Source of the DNA: Svornostia abyssi
Lineage (GTDB): Bacteria > Actinomycetota > Thermoleophilia > Solirubrobacterales > Solirubrobacteraceae
Direction: 5' to 3'
Length of the DNA stretch: 64,000 nt
Assembly: GCA_024666565.1 (NCBI GenBank)
Contig: CP088295.1
Coordinates: 1,798,001 to 1,862,000, forward strand
Notes under the pieces: generated by a model
Seen by the model: only the letters and a program-made list of their open reading frames with translations
The model's database searches: none
Told to the model about the DNA's origin: nothing
Shown here: positions 25,081 to 35,054 of the stretch, one piece after another
Layout: every line of letters starts with the position of its first letter
How positions within the stretch are numbered: the first letter of the stretch is position 1
Position numbers and translations under genes: made by a program

Positions 25081-28000
25081 GTGCGCTATACCTCGAAGCG
25101 GGGTCTTGCTCTGAGGTCGCTACACCCACTTTTCCTGACTGTCGTCGTGCTGCTGTTCTCGGGCACGGCACACGCCGCGACGTTGCCCTCCGGGTTCTCG
25201 GAACGCGCGCTCGTCGGCGGCCTGACGATGCCGACCGCGGCGGCGTGGACCCCCGACGGCCGGGTGCTCATCGCGGAGAAGGCCGGCGTCGTCAAGCTCG
25301 CCGAGCCGGGGCAGAGCACGGCGCGGCAGATCCTGGACCTCCGCGCGACCGTGCACAGCTACTGGGATCGCGGGCTGCTCGGCATCGCCGTCGACGGCCA
25401 GTTCGCCGACCACCCGTACGTCTACCTGCTGTTCACGTACGAGCTCGAGCCCGCAGCACCCGACGGTGACGGCCGGATGGTCTCCCAGTTGCGCCGCTAC
25501 CGGCTGACCGCCGCCGGTGAGCTGGTGGAGCCCCAGGCGATCCTCGGCACCTACACCGCAAGCGTGTGCCCGGCGCCGTCGAACGTCGTGGACTGCATGC
25601 CGTCGGAGGGCGATTCGCACTCCATCGGCTCGGTGCGGTCGGCGCCCGACGGCTCGCTCTACGTCGGGTCCGGCGACGGCGCGAGCTACTCCATCGTCGA
25701 CCCGCTGGCGCTGCGCACGTACGACGAGCAGAGCCTCGCCGGCAAGCTGATCCGGATCGATCGCACCGGCCGCGGCGTGGCCGGCCACGCGTTCTGCCCG
25801 GCTGAGACGGACCTCACGAAGGTCTGCACGAAGCTCTACGCCAAGGGCCTGCGCAACCCGTTCCGCTTCGAGCTGCTGCCCGGCGGCGCGGGGCTGGCCG
25901 TCGGGGACGTGGGGTGGGGCGAGCGTGAGGAGGTCGACATCGTCCGGTCGGCCGGCGGCAACTACGGCTGGCCGTGTTACGAGGGCTCCGGGCGCACGAG
26001 CGGGTACGCGGACCTCGCCGCCTGCGGGCTGGAGTACGCGAAGGAGGGCACGGCGCTTGCCGCGCGTCCGCCCGCGTGGTCGTACACCCGCGCCGGGGAG
26101 GACGGCGCCGTCATCGGTGGGCCGGTCTTCACCGGGACGGGCTACCCCGCCGGGTACGCGGGTGACGTGTTCGTCGCCGACTACGCGCAGCAGTGGGTCA
26201 AACGCCTGACGCTCGACGGCGCCGACCGGGTCACCGCGGTGACGAACTTCGCGACCGACTGGTCGGGCGTGCAGTTGCTGCAGACCCCCGCCGGGGAACT
26301 GGGGTACGTGTCGTTTGGCACCGGCGAGCCGGGGACCGGCTCGGTGCGCGCCATCTCCTACGGCGCGGGCAACCGGGCGCCCACGGCCCGCGCGGCGGCC
26401 ACGCCGTCGAGTGGTGGCGCGCCGCTCACCGTGCGGTTCTCCGCCGACGGCTCGAGCGACCCGGACGGGGGACGCGCTCAGCTTCCGCTGGACGTTCGGT
26501 GACGGCAGTCCGGCGAGCACCGCGGCCGCGCCCGAGCACGTCTACACCGCGCCCGGCACGTACACCGCGACGCTGACCGTCGACGACGGCCGCGGCGCGA
26601 CGGCCACCGACACGGTGCGCGTCACGGTCGGCAACGACCCGCCCGAACCGCGGATCGTCACGCCCGCGAGCGGCGCGACGTTCCGCGGCGGCGAGGTCAT
26701 CGACCTGCAGGGCGCCGCCACAGACCCGGAGACCGGTGACCTGCCCGCCGAGGCGCTGAGCTGGCGGGTGACGCTGCACCACGCCGGCCACACCCACCCG
26801 ATCGTGCAGGTCACCGGCGCGAACGAGGCGCGGTTCCGTGCGGTCCAGGACCACGACGCCGACAGCTGGTACGAGATCGAGCTGACCGCGACCGACCCCG
26901 GCGGCGTGGCGGCCAAACGCACCGTGGAGCTACGACCCGAGACCGTGCCGCTACGGGTCGAGAGCGCCCCGGCCGGTGCGCCGGTCACGTACGCCGGGCG
27001 CGCTCGGACGGCGCCGTATGCCCAGGACGCCGCCGTGGGGTTCCGGACGTCGGTGTCGGCGGCGGAGCGGTTCGTCAAGGACGGGCGCCTGTGGGAGTTC
27101 AGCGGGTGGTCCGATGACGGCGCACGGCTCCACGACCTCACCATCCCGTCGACCGCGCTCACGCTGACCGCGACGTACCGCGACGCGGGCCCTGCCACCG
27201 GCGCCCTGCGCGCCACCGCGGCGAGCACCGCGTTCGGAGATGTCGCCGCGGGGGCGACGGCCAGCCGCACGGTGACGCTGCGCAACACCGGCTCGCGCGA
27301 CGTGACGATCACCGGCTCGACGCCGCCCGGTGGGCAGTTCGCCCTGGAGACGCCGCTGGCGACCGGCACGGTCGTGCCGCCCGGCGGGGAGGTCGTGCGC
27401 GCGGTGCGCTTCACCGCGACGGAGCTGGGCGAGGTGCAGGCGCGCTGGCGCGTCACCGCCGATGACGGGAGCGTCGTCTCGGCCGACCTCACGGCGGCCG
27501 GCATCGTGCCCGGGGTGGCCGCGGACGGCTGGCGGCGCAACGGCGTCGCGAAGGTCGTCGGCGGCGCGCTCGAGCTGACGCCCGCCGCGCGTGACCAGCG
27601 CGGAACCGCATTCTGGCCGGCGCCGGTTGACGCCCGTCGGCTCGACGTCTCCTTCGACGCGCTGCTGACCGGCGGCACCGGCGCCGACGGGCTGGCGCTC
27701 GTGCTCGCCGACCCCGCGCGCGGGGCCACGGCCGGGTCGCTCGGGGCGGGCGGCGCCGGGCTGGGCTTCTCCTCGATTCCCGGCTGGGCCGCCGCGCTCG
27801 TGACCTGGAAGAACAACGGGGTCACGGCCCCCTTCGCGGGCGTGAGCGACGGGCCCACCCCCGGGAAGCCCGGGCTCCCGCGCTGGGTCGCGACGACGCG
27901 CGACGTGCCGCCGCTGCGGACCGCCACGCCGAGTCGCGTCCGGGTGCAGGTCATCGACGGGGTGCTGCGACTCTCGATCAACGGCGTCCAGCGGCTCACG

Positions 28001-30088
28001 ACCCCCGTCGCGCTGCCCGATCGGGTGCTCGTGGGCTTCTCGGGGTCGACGGGCGGGTCGACCGACCGGCATGTCGTCTCCAACGCGAGCATCGGGGGCG
28101 CGCCCGGCCCGGCGCTGCCGCCGCCCGACGGCGGGGGCGGGGGCGATCCGGGGCCCGACCCGCCGAGTCTGCGCGTGGTGAGCACCGTGATCGCGCCGCC
28201 GGGGTCACCGGAGGAGTCCACGGCGATCCGCCTCGCGGGCCGCTGCCCGTCCACGCTCGCGGCGTTCTCGCTCGCCGCGGGCGCCTCGGCGACCCCGGTG
28301 CTGGGCGGCGCGGCGGCCGGCGCGACGTGCGTGCTCGAACAGGACGCGATCACCGGTGACGGGTGGTCGACGACCGCGACGGTGAACGACGGCGCCCCCG
28401 TGGCCCTGACCTTGGAGAACGGCGTGGTCCGCGTGCCCGCCTTCGCGCTGCAGGCGGGGGTGAACACCGTGGTGCTCACCAACCGGTACCAGCCGCCGGC
28501 GCCGGGCCCGGACATCCCGGATCCCGCGTCTGGTGGGTGGCAGCTCAATGGGGCGGCGTCGATCACGGGTGGTGGGTTGCAGTTGACGCCGGCGTCTGCA
28601 GATGTGAAGGGCAGTGGGTTCTGGCCGGAGACGGTGAAGACCGACGGCCTGGTGGTGGAGTTCGATGCGACGGTTGACGGCGGGACGGGTGCGGACGGGA
28701 TGGCGCTGGTGCTTGGCGATCCCTCTCGGGGCGCGACGCCGTCGTCGCTCGGTGGTGGCGGTGGCAGTCTGGGGTTCGGCGGCATCCCCGGATGGGGTGT
28801 GGCGCTGGCGAGCTACCCGAACGGCACACAGGCGACGGGCAACTTCGTGGGGTTGAGCGATGGTGCGCTGACCGGTGCGTGGCAGACGCTGAGCTGGCTG
28901 CAGACGTCGTCGTTGCTGACGCCGTTGCAGAACACGACCCGCCGGGTGCGGCTCGCGATCGCGGCGGGGGTGGTCACCGTTTCGCTGGACGGCGCGCCGG
29001 TCATCTCCCGGGCTGTGGCGTTGCCTGAGCGGGTGCTGCTGGGCTTCAGCGCGGGCACGGGTGGGCTGACGAATCGCCACACCGTCCGCAACGTGGTCGT
29101 CAGCGGCGCGGGCTCGCCACCGCCTCCGCCCGCCGCGGCGAGCCTGCGGATCCGCAGCACGATCGTTGCGCCCGCCGGGACGCCCGAGGCGTCCACGAGC
29201 GTGACCGTGACCGGCGCTTGCCCGAGCGCGTTCACCGGCACCGTGGGCGCCGGGCAGAGCGTCACGCCCGCGCTCACGGGCGGGGTGCAGGGCGCGGCGT
29301 GCAACGTCGCGCAGACCGTCCCGGGCGCGGGGTGGACGGCCACCGTCTCGGTGAACGGCGGCGCCGCGCAGCCCGTGACCGCCGCTGGCGGCGTCTACCC
29401 GGTGCCTGCGTTCACGCTCTCCGCGGGCGAGAACACCGTGGCCTTCACCTCGACGTACACGCCTCCGGCACCGCCGCCTCCGGGTGGGGTCCCGGATCCT
29501 GCGGTGGGTGGGTGGCAGCTCAACGGGGTGGCGTCGATGACGGGTGGGGCGCTCCAGTTGACGCCGGCGTCGGCGGATGTGAAGGGCAGTGGGTTCTGGC
29601 CGGAGACGGTGAAGGTGGATGGGTTGGTGGTGGAGTTCGATGCGTCGGTGGATGGTGGGACGGGCGCGGACGGCATGGCGCTGGTGTTGGGTGATCCGTC
29701 GCGTGGTGCGACGCCGTCCTCGCTGGGTGGTGGCGGTGGCAGCCTTGGCTTCGGTGGGATTCCGGGGTGGGGCGTGGCGCTGGCGAGCTACCCGAACGGC
29801 ACACAGGCGACGGGCAACTTCGTCGGGTTGAGCGATGGTGCGCTGGCTGGCGCGTGGCAGACGTTGAGCTGGTTGCAGACGTCGTCGTTGCTGACGCCGT
29901 TGCAGAACACGACGCGGCGGGTGCGGGTGGCGATCACCGCGGGGGTGGTGACGGTGTCGCTGGACGGCGCGCCGGTCATCTCCCGGGCTGTGGCGTTGCC
30001 TGAGCGGGTGCTGCTGGGCTTCAGCGCGGGCACGGGTGGGCTGACGAACCGTCACACCGTCCGCAACGTGGTCGTCACCACCGGCTGA
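25081..30088 (+). CDS. Giant secreted glucose/sorbosone-dehydrogenase-like protein with PKD, HYDIN-like and repeated lectin-like domains (frameshifted)
   Basis: Removing one G from the run 26467-26471 joins two frames into about 1668 residues. Signal peptide ends GTAHA (about 32). Residues about 36-430 are a GSDH six-bladed propeller (HSIGSVRSAPDGSLYVGSGD, KGLRNPFRFELLPG, DVGWGEREEVDIV), a PQQ-dependent sugar dehydrogenase fold. A PKD domain follows (FRWTFGDGSP, about 433-520), then a HYDIN/choice-of-anchor-like domain (about 700-805). The rest alternates lectin-like A units (about 811-1003, 1145-1341, 1470-1665) with B units (about 1025-1140, 1353-1465). The last two A units are almost identical. 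GTG 25081 is preceded by AGGA and GAGGAGG. Likely a cell-surface glycan-binding oxidoreductase or adhesin; catalytic activity is unproven. Confidence 0.82.
28518..29103 (+). repeat. Lectin-like A unit, copy 2 (near-identical pair)
   Basis: This unit of about 586 bases recurs 975 bases downstream (29493-30078). The proteins differ at only nine of roughly 195 positions, while the older A1 unit (about 27513-28090) is clearly diverged. Both copies use more GGT, TTG and GTG codons than the surrounding gene. That suggests recent duplication or gene conversion inside the gene. Confidence 0.85.
29493..30078 (+). repeat. Lectin-like A unit, copy 3 (near-identical pair)
   Basis: This is the second member of the near-identical pair described for 28518-29103, offset by 975 bases. 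It begins at DPAVGGWQLNGVASMTGG and ends at RHTVRNVVV, five codons before the gene's stop. The B unit between the two A copies (29140-29475) is not part of the identity. Long exact tracts make this a place where short-read assembly could collapse or shuffle copies. Confidence 0.85.
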
Positions 30089-30155
30089 CGCTGGACGATC
30101 CCCCCCACCCGGGTTTGGGGATGCATGTTCCTGGTCCATCTGCCGATAGATCAGG

Positions 30156-30177
30156 GGGACTCCCTTGCGGGGAGCCC
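30156..30177 (+). promoter_or_regulatory. Hairpin covering the ribosome-binding site of the GGDEF-EAL gene
   Basis: GGG (30156-30158) and CTCCC (30160-30164) pair with GGGAG (30170-30174) and CCC (30175-30177), leaving A30159 bulged and a five-base loop. GGGGAG at 30169-30174 is the only plausible ribosome-binding site for the ATG at 30183, so the hairpin would hide it. It could limit translation or act as a weak terminator for the preceding gene. I see no known c-di-GMP riboswitch here. Confidence 0.4.
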
Positions 30178-30182
30178 AGCCC

Positions 30183-32864
30183 ATGCTTCCGATCGCTGCC
30201 GCCACCGCCCCGATTGCCATCGCGATCGCCACGACCCTGCTCATCGTCACGGGCGCGCTTGCCTGGGTCTGGCGCCGTGAGCGCGCCGCGGTCCGGCTCT
30301 CGGACGCGCGTGCCGCCGCCATGTCCGAACTCTCGGCGGAGGGCATGCTCCTCCTCGACGAGCGCGAGCGGATCGTCTGGATCAGCGACGCGGCGCTCGA
30401 GGTTCTCGGCGTCCCCGGCGACGTGCTGCTCGGCCGCGGGCTCGACGAGGTCGCCGACGAGGAGCTGCGCCGCCTGTTCGCCCGCATCGACCTTCCGGTG
30501 TCGCGCGGCCACGACGACGACGTCCTCGTCGACCGTCGCCGCGACGGGCACCCGGTTCAGCATCTGTGCCTGGGCGGCGCGGAGCTGCGAACCGCTGACG
30601 GGCGGTACATCGGCGCGGCGCTGTGGCTGCGCGACATCACCTCCCGCCTGCACGCCGAGCGGCGGCTGGAGGCCAGCGAGGCACAGTACCGCCGGCTCGT
30701 CGAGACGGCGCAGGAGATCATCTGGACGTGTGACGAGAACCTCGTCATGACCTACTGCAACCCGGCGATCGAGGATGTCCTCGGCTTCCCGGTGGACGTC
30801 GCCGTCGGCCGGCCGTTGCGGGACTGCCTGCACCCCGACCGGGCCGAGGACGACCTCGCGGTCATCCGCACCGTGCTCGCCGGGGTGCCCCAGGAGCACG
30901 AGACGACGCTGCGGCGCGCCGACGGGACCGACGTCGAGGTCGCGATCGACCTCGTGCCGCTCGCCGACGACGACGGGGTCACCGGCGTCTCCGGGATCAC
31001 CCGGGACGTCACCGCCCATCGCCGCGCGGAGGCCGAGCGCGAGCGCGCGAGCACCCGCCACGCCGCGGTCGCCGAGCTCGGGCGCCGCGCGCTGGAGCTC
31101 GCCGAGCCGTACGTCCTCATGCAGGAGGCCGCCCGCACCCTGTCCCGGGTGCTGGAGCTGCCGACCGGCGTCGTCCTGGAACTCGACCTGGACGCCGACG
31201 TGCTGCGTGCCGTCGCCAGCGCGGGCGCCGACGACGCGCTGACCTCTGCGTGCGAGTTGCAGTCCCCGGCTGAGCAGACCTCGCACGCCGGGCTGGCGCT
31301 GCGTGTCGGATCCCACGCGACGTTCTCCGACCTGCGCGCCGACACCCGCTTCACCGGCGACGCCGCGCTGCGCGAGGCGGGCGTGCGCAGCGGCCTCGCG
31401 CTGCCGATCCTCGTCCGGGGCCGCACCTTCGGCCTGCTCGCCGGCTACAGCCCGCAGGCCCGCCTGTTCGACGCGGGCGAGATCGCGTTCGCGCAGTCTG
31501 TCGCCAACGTCGTCGGGTCCGCGGTCGAGCGGGTCCAGCTCGAGCGCGCCGACCGCGAGCGCTCGTTGCACGACCAGCTCACCGGATTGCCGAACCGGTC
31601 CCTGTTCATGGACCGCCTGCGCGGGTCGGTGGCCCGGGCACGCCGCGACGAGTCGCACACCGCGGTCTTCACCGTCGGAGTGGACAGCTTCAAGCTCGTC
31701 AACGACGAGTTCGGCCACGGTGCGGGCGACGACCTGCTCGCCACGATCGCCCAGCGGCTGCGCACGGAGGTTCGCGCGGCCGACACCGTCGCCCGGCTGG
31801 GCGGCGACGAGTTCGTCATCCTCTGCGAGGGTCTGGCGGGTGAGCACGACGCGATCGCGCTGGCCGACAAGCTCGCCGGCCTCTGGGCCGATCCGTTCGT
31901 CCTGGCCGTCGGCGAGGTCTTCACGACGGCGAGCATCGGCGTCGCCGTCTCGCAGGGAGGCGCCGCGGGGGCCGACGACCTGCTGCGCGACGCCGACGCC
32001 GCCATGCACCGCGCCAAGCGCCGCGGCCGCGGCCGGTTCGAACTCTTCGACGAGGAGCTCCGTGCCCGCGCGGGCGAGCGCGTGCGCCTGGAGCGCGACC
32101 TGCACCGCGCGCTCGAGCGCGAGCAGTTCCGCGTCGTCTACCAGCCCGTCGTCGACGTGCGCACCCGCCAGGTGGTGGGCGCCGAGGCGCTGCTGCGCTG
32201 GGATCACCCGGACTGGGGCACGGTGTCGCCCATGGAGTTCATCCCGGTCGCCGAGGAGAGCGGCGACATCGTCGCGATCGGTGAATGGGTCCTGCGCGAG
32301 GCATGCGGCCAGGTCTCGCGCTGGCAGCAGCGCTGGCCGGAGTTCCGCCTGTCCGTGAACGTGTCGGGCCGCCAAGTGGCCGAGCCGGGCCTGCCCGAAC
32401 GCGTCGCCGCGATCCTCGCCGAGGAGGGGCTCGCCCCCGGGACGCTCGGCCTGGAGATCACCGAGAGCGTGCTGATGGAGGCCGACGGCGACCCCGAGGT
32501 CATCCTTGCCCGCCTGCGCGAGGCCGGCGCGCGGCTGCTGCTCGACGATTTCGGCACCGGGTACTCATCGCTGAGCTACCTCAAGCGCTTCCCGCTCGAC
32601 ACGCTGAAGATCGACCGCTCGTTCGTCGACGGTCTCGGCTCCGAGGACGAGGACTCCGCGATCGTGGCGGCGATCGTGCAGCTCGCCTCCACGCTCGACC
32701 TCACGGTCGTCGCGGAGGGGGTCGAGACCGAAGAGCAGCTCGCCCAGCTCCTGGCCCTGCAGTGCGATCTCGCCCAGGGGTACCTCCTCAGCCGCCCGAT
32801 CGACGCGCCGGACCTCGAGCGCCTGCTCGGCGACACGCCTGAGCCGGTGCTGCGCGCGGCCTAG
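30183..32864 (+). CDS. PAS-PAS-GAF-GGDEF-EAL c-di-GMP signalling protein
   Basis: An 893-residue protein. One membrane helix (about 6-26, TAPIAIAIATTLLIVTGALA) anchors it. Two PAS domains follow (about 40-165 and 165-285; second with EAQYRRLVETAQEIIWTCDE), then a GAF domain (about 300-455). The GGDEF domain has an intact RLGGDEF near residue 540, so diguanylate cyclase activity is possible. The EAL domain keeps VGAEALLRW near 667 and DDFGTGYSSLSYLKRFPLD, so phosphodiesterase activity is possible too. Bifunctional proteins often use only one activity. ATG 30183 follows GGGGAG. The stop overlaps the convergent VOC gene by four bases. Confidence 0.93.
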   Translation: MLPIAAATAPIAIAIATTLLIVTGALAWVWRRERAAVRLSDARAAAMSELSAEGMLLLDERERIVWISDAALEVLGVPGDVLLGRGLDEVADEELRRLFARIDLPVSRGHDDDVLVDRRRDGHPVQHLCLGGAELRTADGRYIGAALWLRDITSRLHAERRLEASEAQYRRLVETAQEIIWTCDENLVMTYCNPAIEDVLGFPVDVAVGRPLRDCLHPDRAEDDLAVIRTVLAGVPQEHETTLRRADGTDVEVAIDLVPLADDDGVTGVSGITRDVTAHRRAEAERERASTRHAAVAELGRRALELAEPYVLMQEAARTLSRVLELPTGVVLELDLDADVLRAVASAGADDALTSACELQSPAEQTSHAGLALRVGSHATFSDLRADTRFTGDAALREAGVRSGLALPILVRGRTFGLLAGYSPQARLFDAGEIAFAQSVANVVGSAVERVQLERADRERSLHDQLTGLPNRSLFMDRLRGSVARARRDESHTAVFTVGVDSFKLVNDEFGHGAGDDLLATIAQRLRTEVRAADTVARLGGDEFVILCEGLAGEHDAIALADKLAGLWADPFVLAVGEVFTTASIGVAVSQGGAAGADDLLRDADAAMHRAKRRGRGRFELFDEELRARAGERVRLERDLHRALEREQFRVVYQPVVDVRTRQVVGAEALLRWDHPDWGTVSPMEFIPVAEESGDIVAIGEWVLREACGQVSRWQQRWPEFRLSVNVSGRQVAEPGLPERVAAILAEEGLAPGTLGLEITESVLMEADGDPEVILARLREAGARLLLDDFGTGYSSLSYLKRFPLDTLKIDRSFVDGLGSEDEDSAIVAAIVQLASTLDLTVVAEGVETEEQLAQLLALQCDLAQGYLLSRPIDAPDLERLLGDTPEPVLRAA

Positions 32865-33280
32865 CCGCGTCGCGCTTCGAGCTCCTCGGTGAAGCGCAGG
32901 ACGTAGCCGTCGGGATCCTGCACGGCGAACTGGCGGACGAGCACCGCGTCGTCCGCGCGCTCGTACCAGCGGTCTTCAAGCGGCAGGAGTGGTTCGAGCC
33001 CCGCGCGCACCGTGGCGTCGTGCAGGGCTCCGACGTCGTCGACGTCGATCTCGAGGTGCATGCCGCGCCCGTAGGGCGGCTCGAGGGTTGCGCCGGCCGG
33101 GAGGAGCCGCGAGGCGCTGGCAGGTTCTTCGAGCATGAGCTGCGCGCCTTCGCGCTCGAGGAGCACGAAGCGCTCCTCCTCGCGGGCGTAGCGAACGGCA
33201 AACCCCGCGACGTCGCAGTAGAAGGCGCAGCTGCGCTTGAGGTCGGTGCAGATCAACTCGGGTACCAGCCGCGGACGCAC
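32861..33280 (-). CDS. VOC (glyoxalase/bleomycin-resistance) family protein
   Basis: A 139-residue VOC-fold protein with two beta-alpha-beta-beta-beta units. The first half has LICTDLKRSCAFYCDVAGF and RFVLLEREGAQLMLEE. The second has GMHLEIDVDDVGALHDATV and RQFAVQDPDGYVLRFTEEL. Metal-ligand positions (His in MHLEI, Glu in RFTEE) are present. Family members isomerise or cleave small molecules or sequester antibiotics, and no substrate is visible. The GTG start at 33280 gives the standard length. Confidence 0.85.
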   Translation of the reverse strand: MRPRLVPELICTDLKRSCAFYCDVAGFAVRYAREEERFVLLEREGAQLMLEEPASASRLLPAGATLEPPYGRGMHLEIDVDDVGALHDATVRAGLEPLLPLEDRWYERADDAVLVRQFAVQDPDGYVLRFTEELEARRG

Positions 33281-33322
33281 GCCCGTACGATCCTTGCGGC
33301 CCCGGACGGGGACGTACCCGGG

Positions 33323-33622
33323 CTACGCGAAGCGCGCCGCGTGGTCTGCTTCGAGCGCCGCCGCTTCCCGCTCCAGCGGGACCGCGTAGACGATGTGCGA
33401 GCGGTGGATCGCGATGAACGCGTGCTCGCGCGTCGCCCCGCTCCCGTCCAGCGGGGTGATCTCCACGTCGGTGAGCGCCACGAAGTCGCGCTCGGTGGCG
33501 TTCAGCATGTCGGAGATCCGGCTGCGGTAGCCCTCGCGGGCGAGCGTGAGCGTGCCGACGATGCGATGGCGCCCCGTCTCCAGCTCGACGCGTTCATGAC
33601 GAAGCTGCATCGCAGTGGGCAT
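33323..33622 (-). CDS. Small conserved protein, DUF6812-like
   Basis: A 99-residue cytosolic protein. It reads RVELETGRHRIVGTLTLARE, then YRSRISDMLNATERDFVALT, then an IHRSHIVYAVPLE end. This is the pattern of a small actinobacterial family I believe is DUF6812, which has no known function. ATG 33622 and ATG 33610 are both possible. It diverges from the arfB gene with about 47 bases between starts and follows the VOC gene on the same strand by 42 bases. Confidence 0.6.
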   Translation of the reverse strand: MPTAMQLRHERVELETGRHRIVGTLTLAREGYRSRISDMLNATERDFVALTDVEITPLDGSGATREHAFIAIHRSHIVYAVPLEREAAALEADHAARFA

Positions 33623-33669
33623 CGGCAGGCCGGGCGCGGGAGTTGAGCGCCGATCGGCATGATGAGCGC

Positions 33670-34083
33670 GTGGACGGCACCCTGCGACTCACGTCGAGCG
33701 TGGCGCTGCCGCTGACCGAGATCGAGCTGCGCACGAGCCGCTCCTCCGGGCCCGGCGGCCAGCACGCGAACGTCACCGCCTCCCGGGTGGAGGCGATCTT
33801 CGACGTGCGCGCGTCCCAGACCCTGACCGACGCCCAGAAGGAGCGGGTCATCGCAAAGCTCGGCCCGCGGGTCACCGCGGTCTCGCAGGACGCGCGCAGC
33901 CAGCTGCGCAACCGCGAGCTCGCGCTCGAACGACTGCGTGAGCGCCTCGCCGCCGCGCTCCACGTGCCGCGGGCCCGCCGGCCGACGAAGCCGAGCAAGG
34001 GCGCGAAGAAGCGCCGCCTCCAGGCCAAGAAGGCGCAGTCCGAGCGCAAGCAGGCCCGGCGTCGCCCCCGGCACGACGACTAG
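33670..34083 (+). CDS. arfB: Alternative ribosome-rescue factor ArfB (peptidyl-tRNA hydrolase)
   Basis: A 137-residue protein with the release-factor GGQ loop, SSGPGGQHANVTASRVE (GGQ at about 29-31). A short linker and a strongly basic C-terminal tail follow (KPSKGAKKRRLQAKKAQ). This is the ArfB/YaeJ layout: the tail enters the empty mRNA channel of stalled ribosomes and the GGQ loop frees the nascent chain. GTG 33670 gives the normal family length; a TTG at 33643 would add nine residues. The TAG stop is the first three bases of a large hairpin. Confidence 0.93.
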   Translation: MDGTLRLTSSVALPLTEIELRTSRSSGPGGQHANVTASRVEAIFDVRASQTLTDAQKERVIAKLGPRVTAVSQDARSQLRNRELALERLRERLAAALHVPRARRPTKPSKGAKKRRLQAKKAQSERKQARRRPRHDD

Positions 34084-34136
34084 ATGGTTGGTTCCACGGC
34101 GCGCCGGTGCGTCCGCGCCGCGGAACCAACCATCTA
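34081..34136. terminator. Large hairpin beginning in the arfB stop codon
   Basis: Bases 34081-34095 (TAGATGGTTGGTTCC) are perfectly complementary to 34122-34136. After one A-C mismatch, seven more base pairs (34097-34103 with 34114-34120) extend the stem to 22 pairs around a ten-base loop. It begins with the arfB TAG stop and ends 12 bases before the ABC ATPase start. It should terminate arfB transcription or insulate the ABC genes. Confidence 0.75.
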
Positions 34137-34148
34137 GGGTTCCGCGGC

Positions 34149-35054
34149 GTGAGCGAAGACGCCATCGTCTGCGAGCGCTTGACCAAGCGCTACGGCAAGC
34201 ACCGCGGGATCGAGGACATCGACCTGCGCGTCCACCCGGGCGAGGCGTTCGGCTTCCTGGGCCCGAACGGCGCGGGCAAGAGCACGACGATCCGCGCGCT
34301 CATGGGCTTCCTGCGCCCGACCAGCGGCCGGGCGGAGGTCTTCGGCTTCGACTGCTGGCGCCAGTCGGTGGAGGTCGCCAAGCACGTGGGCAACCTCCCG
34401 GGGGACTTCACCTACGACGAGCAGTTGACCGGCTGGGAGGTCGTCCGCCACGTCGCCCGGCTGCGCCGGCACGACGATCTCGCGTTCGCGAGGGAGCTCG
34501 CCGAGCGCCTCGAGGCCGACATGGACCGGCCGCTGCGCCACCTGTCGCGCGGCAACCACCAGAAGGTCGGGCTCGTGCAGGCGATGTTCCACCAGCCCCG
34601 GCTGCTGCTGCTCGACGAGCCGACCGGCGGATTGGATCCGCTCATGCGCGAGACGTTCCTCGATCTCGTCGCCGAGGCGCGCGCCGACGGGGCCACGGTC
34701 TTCCTCTCGTCGCACAACCTCGAGGAGGTCCACCGTGTCTGCGAGCGCGTCGGGATCATCCGCGACGCGCGGCTCATCGCCACGGAGGACATCGGCGACC
34801 TCATCCGCCGGGCGCTCCGGCACGTGCGCATCACCGCGGCCGCGCCGATCGATCCGGCGCCCTTCGCCGCGCTGGAGGGCGCGCAGGACGTCCACGGGGA
34901 CGGCACGACGCTGACCCTGCGGCTCGCCGGGGAGGTCGACGCGCTCGTCAAGCTCGCCGCACAGCACGAGATCGTCGATCTCGAGATCGGGCGGGCGAGC
35001 CTCGAAGAGGTCTTCCTGTCCTTCTACGGGCGGACGGAGAACCACGTCGCATGA
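34149..35054 (+). CDS. ABC transporter ATP-binding protein (exporter type)
   Basis: A 301-residue ATPase. Walker A is GPNGAGKST, the Q-loop region is VGNLPGDFTYDEQL, the signature is LSRGNHQKV and Walker B with its glutamate is LLLLDEPTGGLDP. The switch histidine is in FLSSHNLEEVHRV. A C-terminal extension follows (RHVRITAAAPIDPAPF), typical of multidrug or lipid exporters. GTG 34149 directly follows the large hairpin. Its stop overlaps the permease ATG as ATGA, so the two form a coupled exporter. Substrate unknown. Confidence 0.92.
   Translation: MSEDAIVCERLTKRYGKHRGIEDIDLRVHPGEAFGFLGPNGAGKSTTIRALMGFLRPTSGRAEVFGFDCWRQSVEVAKHVGNLPGDFTYDEQLTGWEVVRHVARLRRHDDLAFARELAERLEADMDRPLRHLSRGNHQKVGLVQAMFHQPRLLLLDEPTGGLDPLMRETFLDLVAEARADGATVFLSSHNLEEVHRVCERVGIIRDARLIATEDIGDLIRRALRHVRITAAAPIDPAPFAALEGAQDVHGDGTTLTLRLAGEVDALVKLAAQHEIVDLEIGRASLEEVFLSFYGRTENHVA

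Noticed and set aside
30089..30182. c-di-GMP riboswitch before the GGDEF-EAL gene
   Set aside because: The 94-base leader lacks the conserved GEMM core and shows only one simple hairpin.
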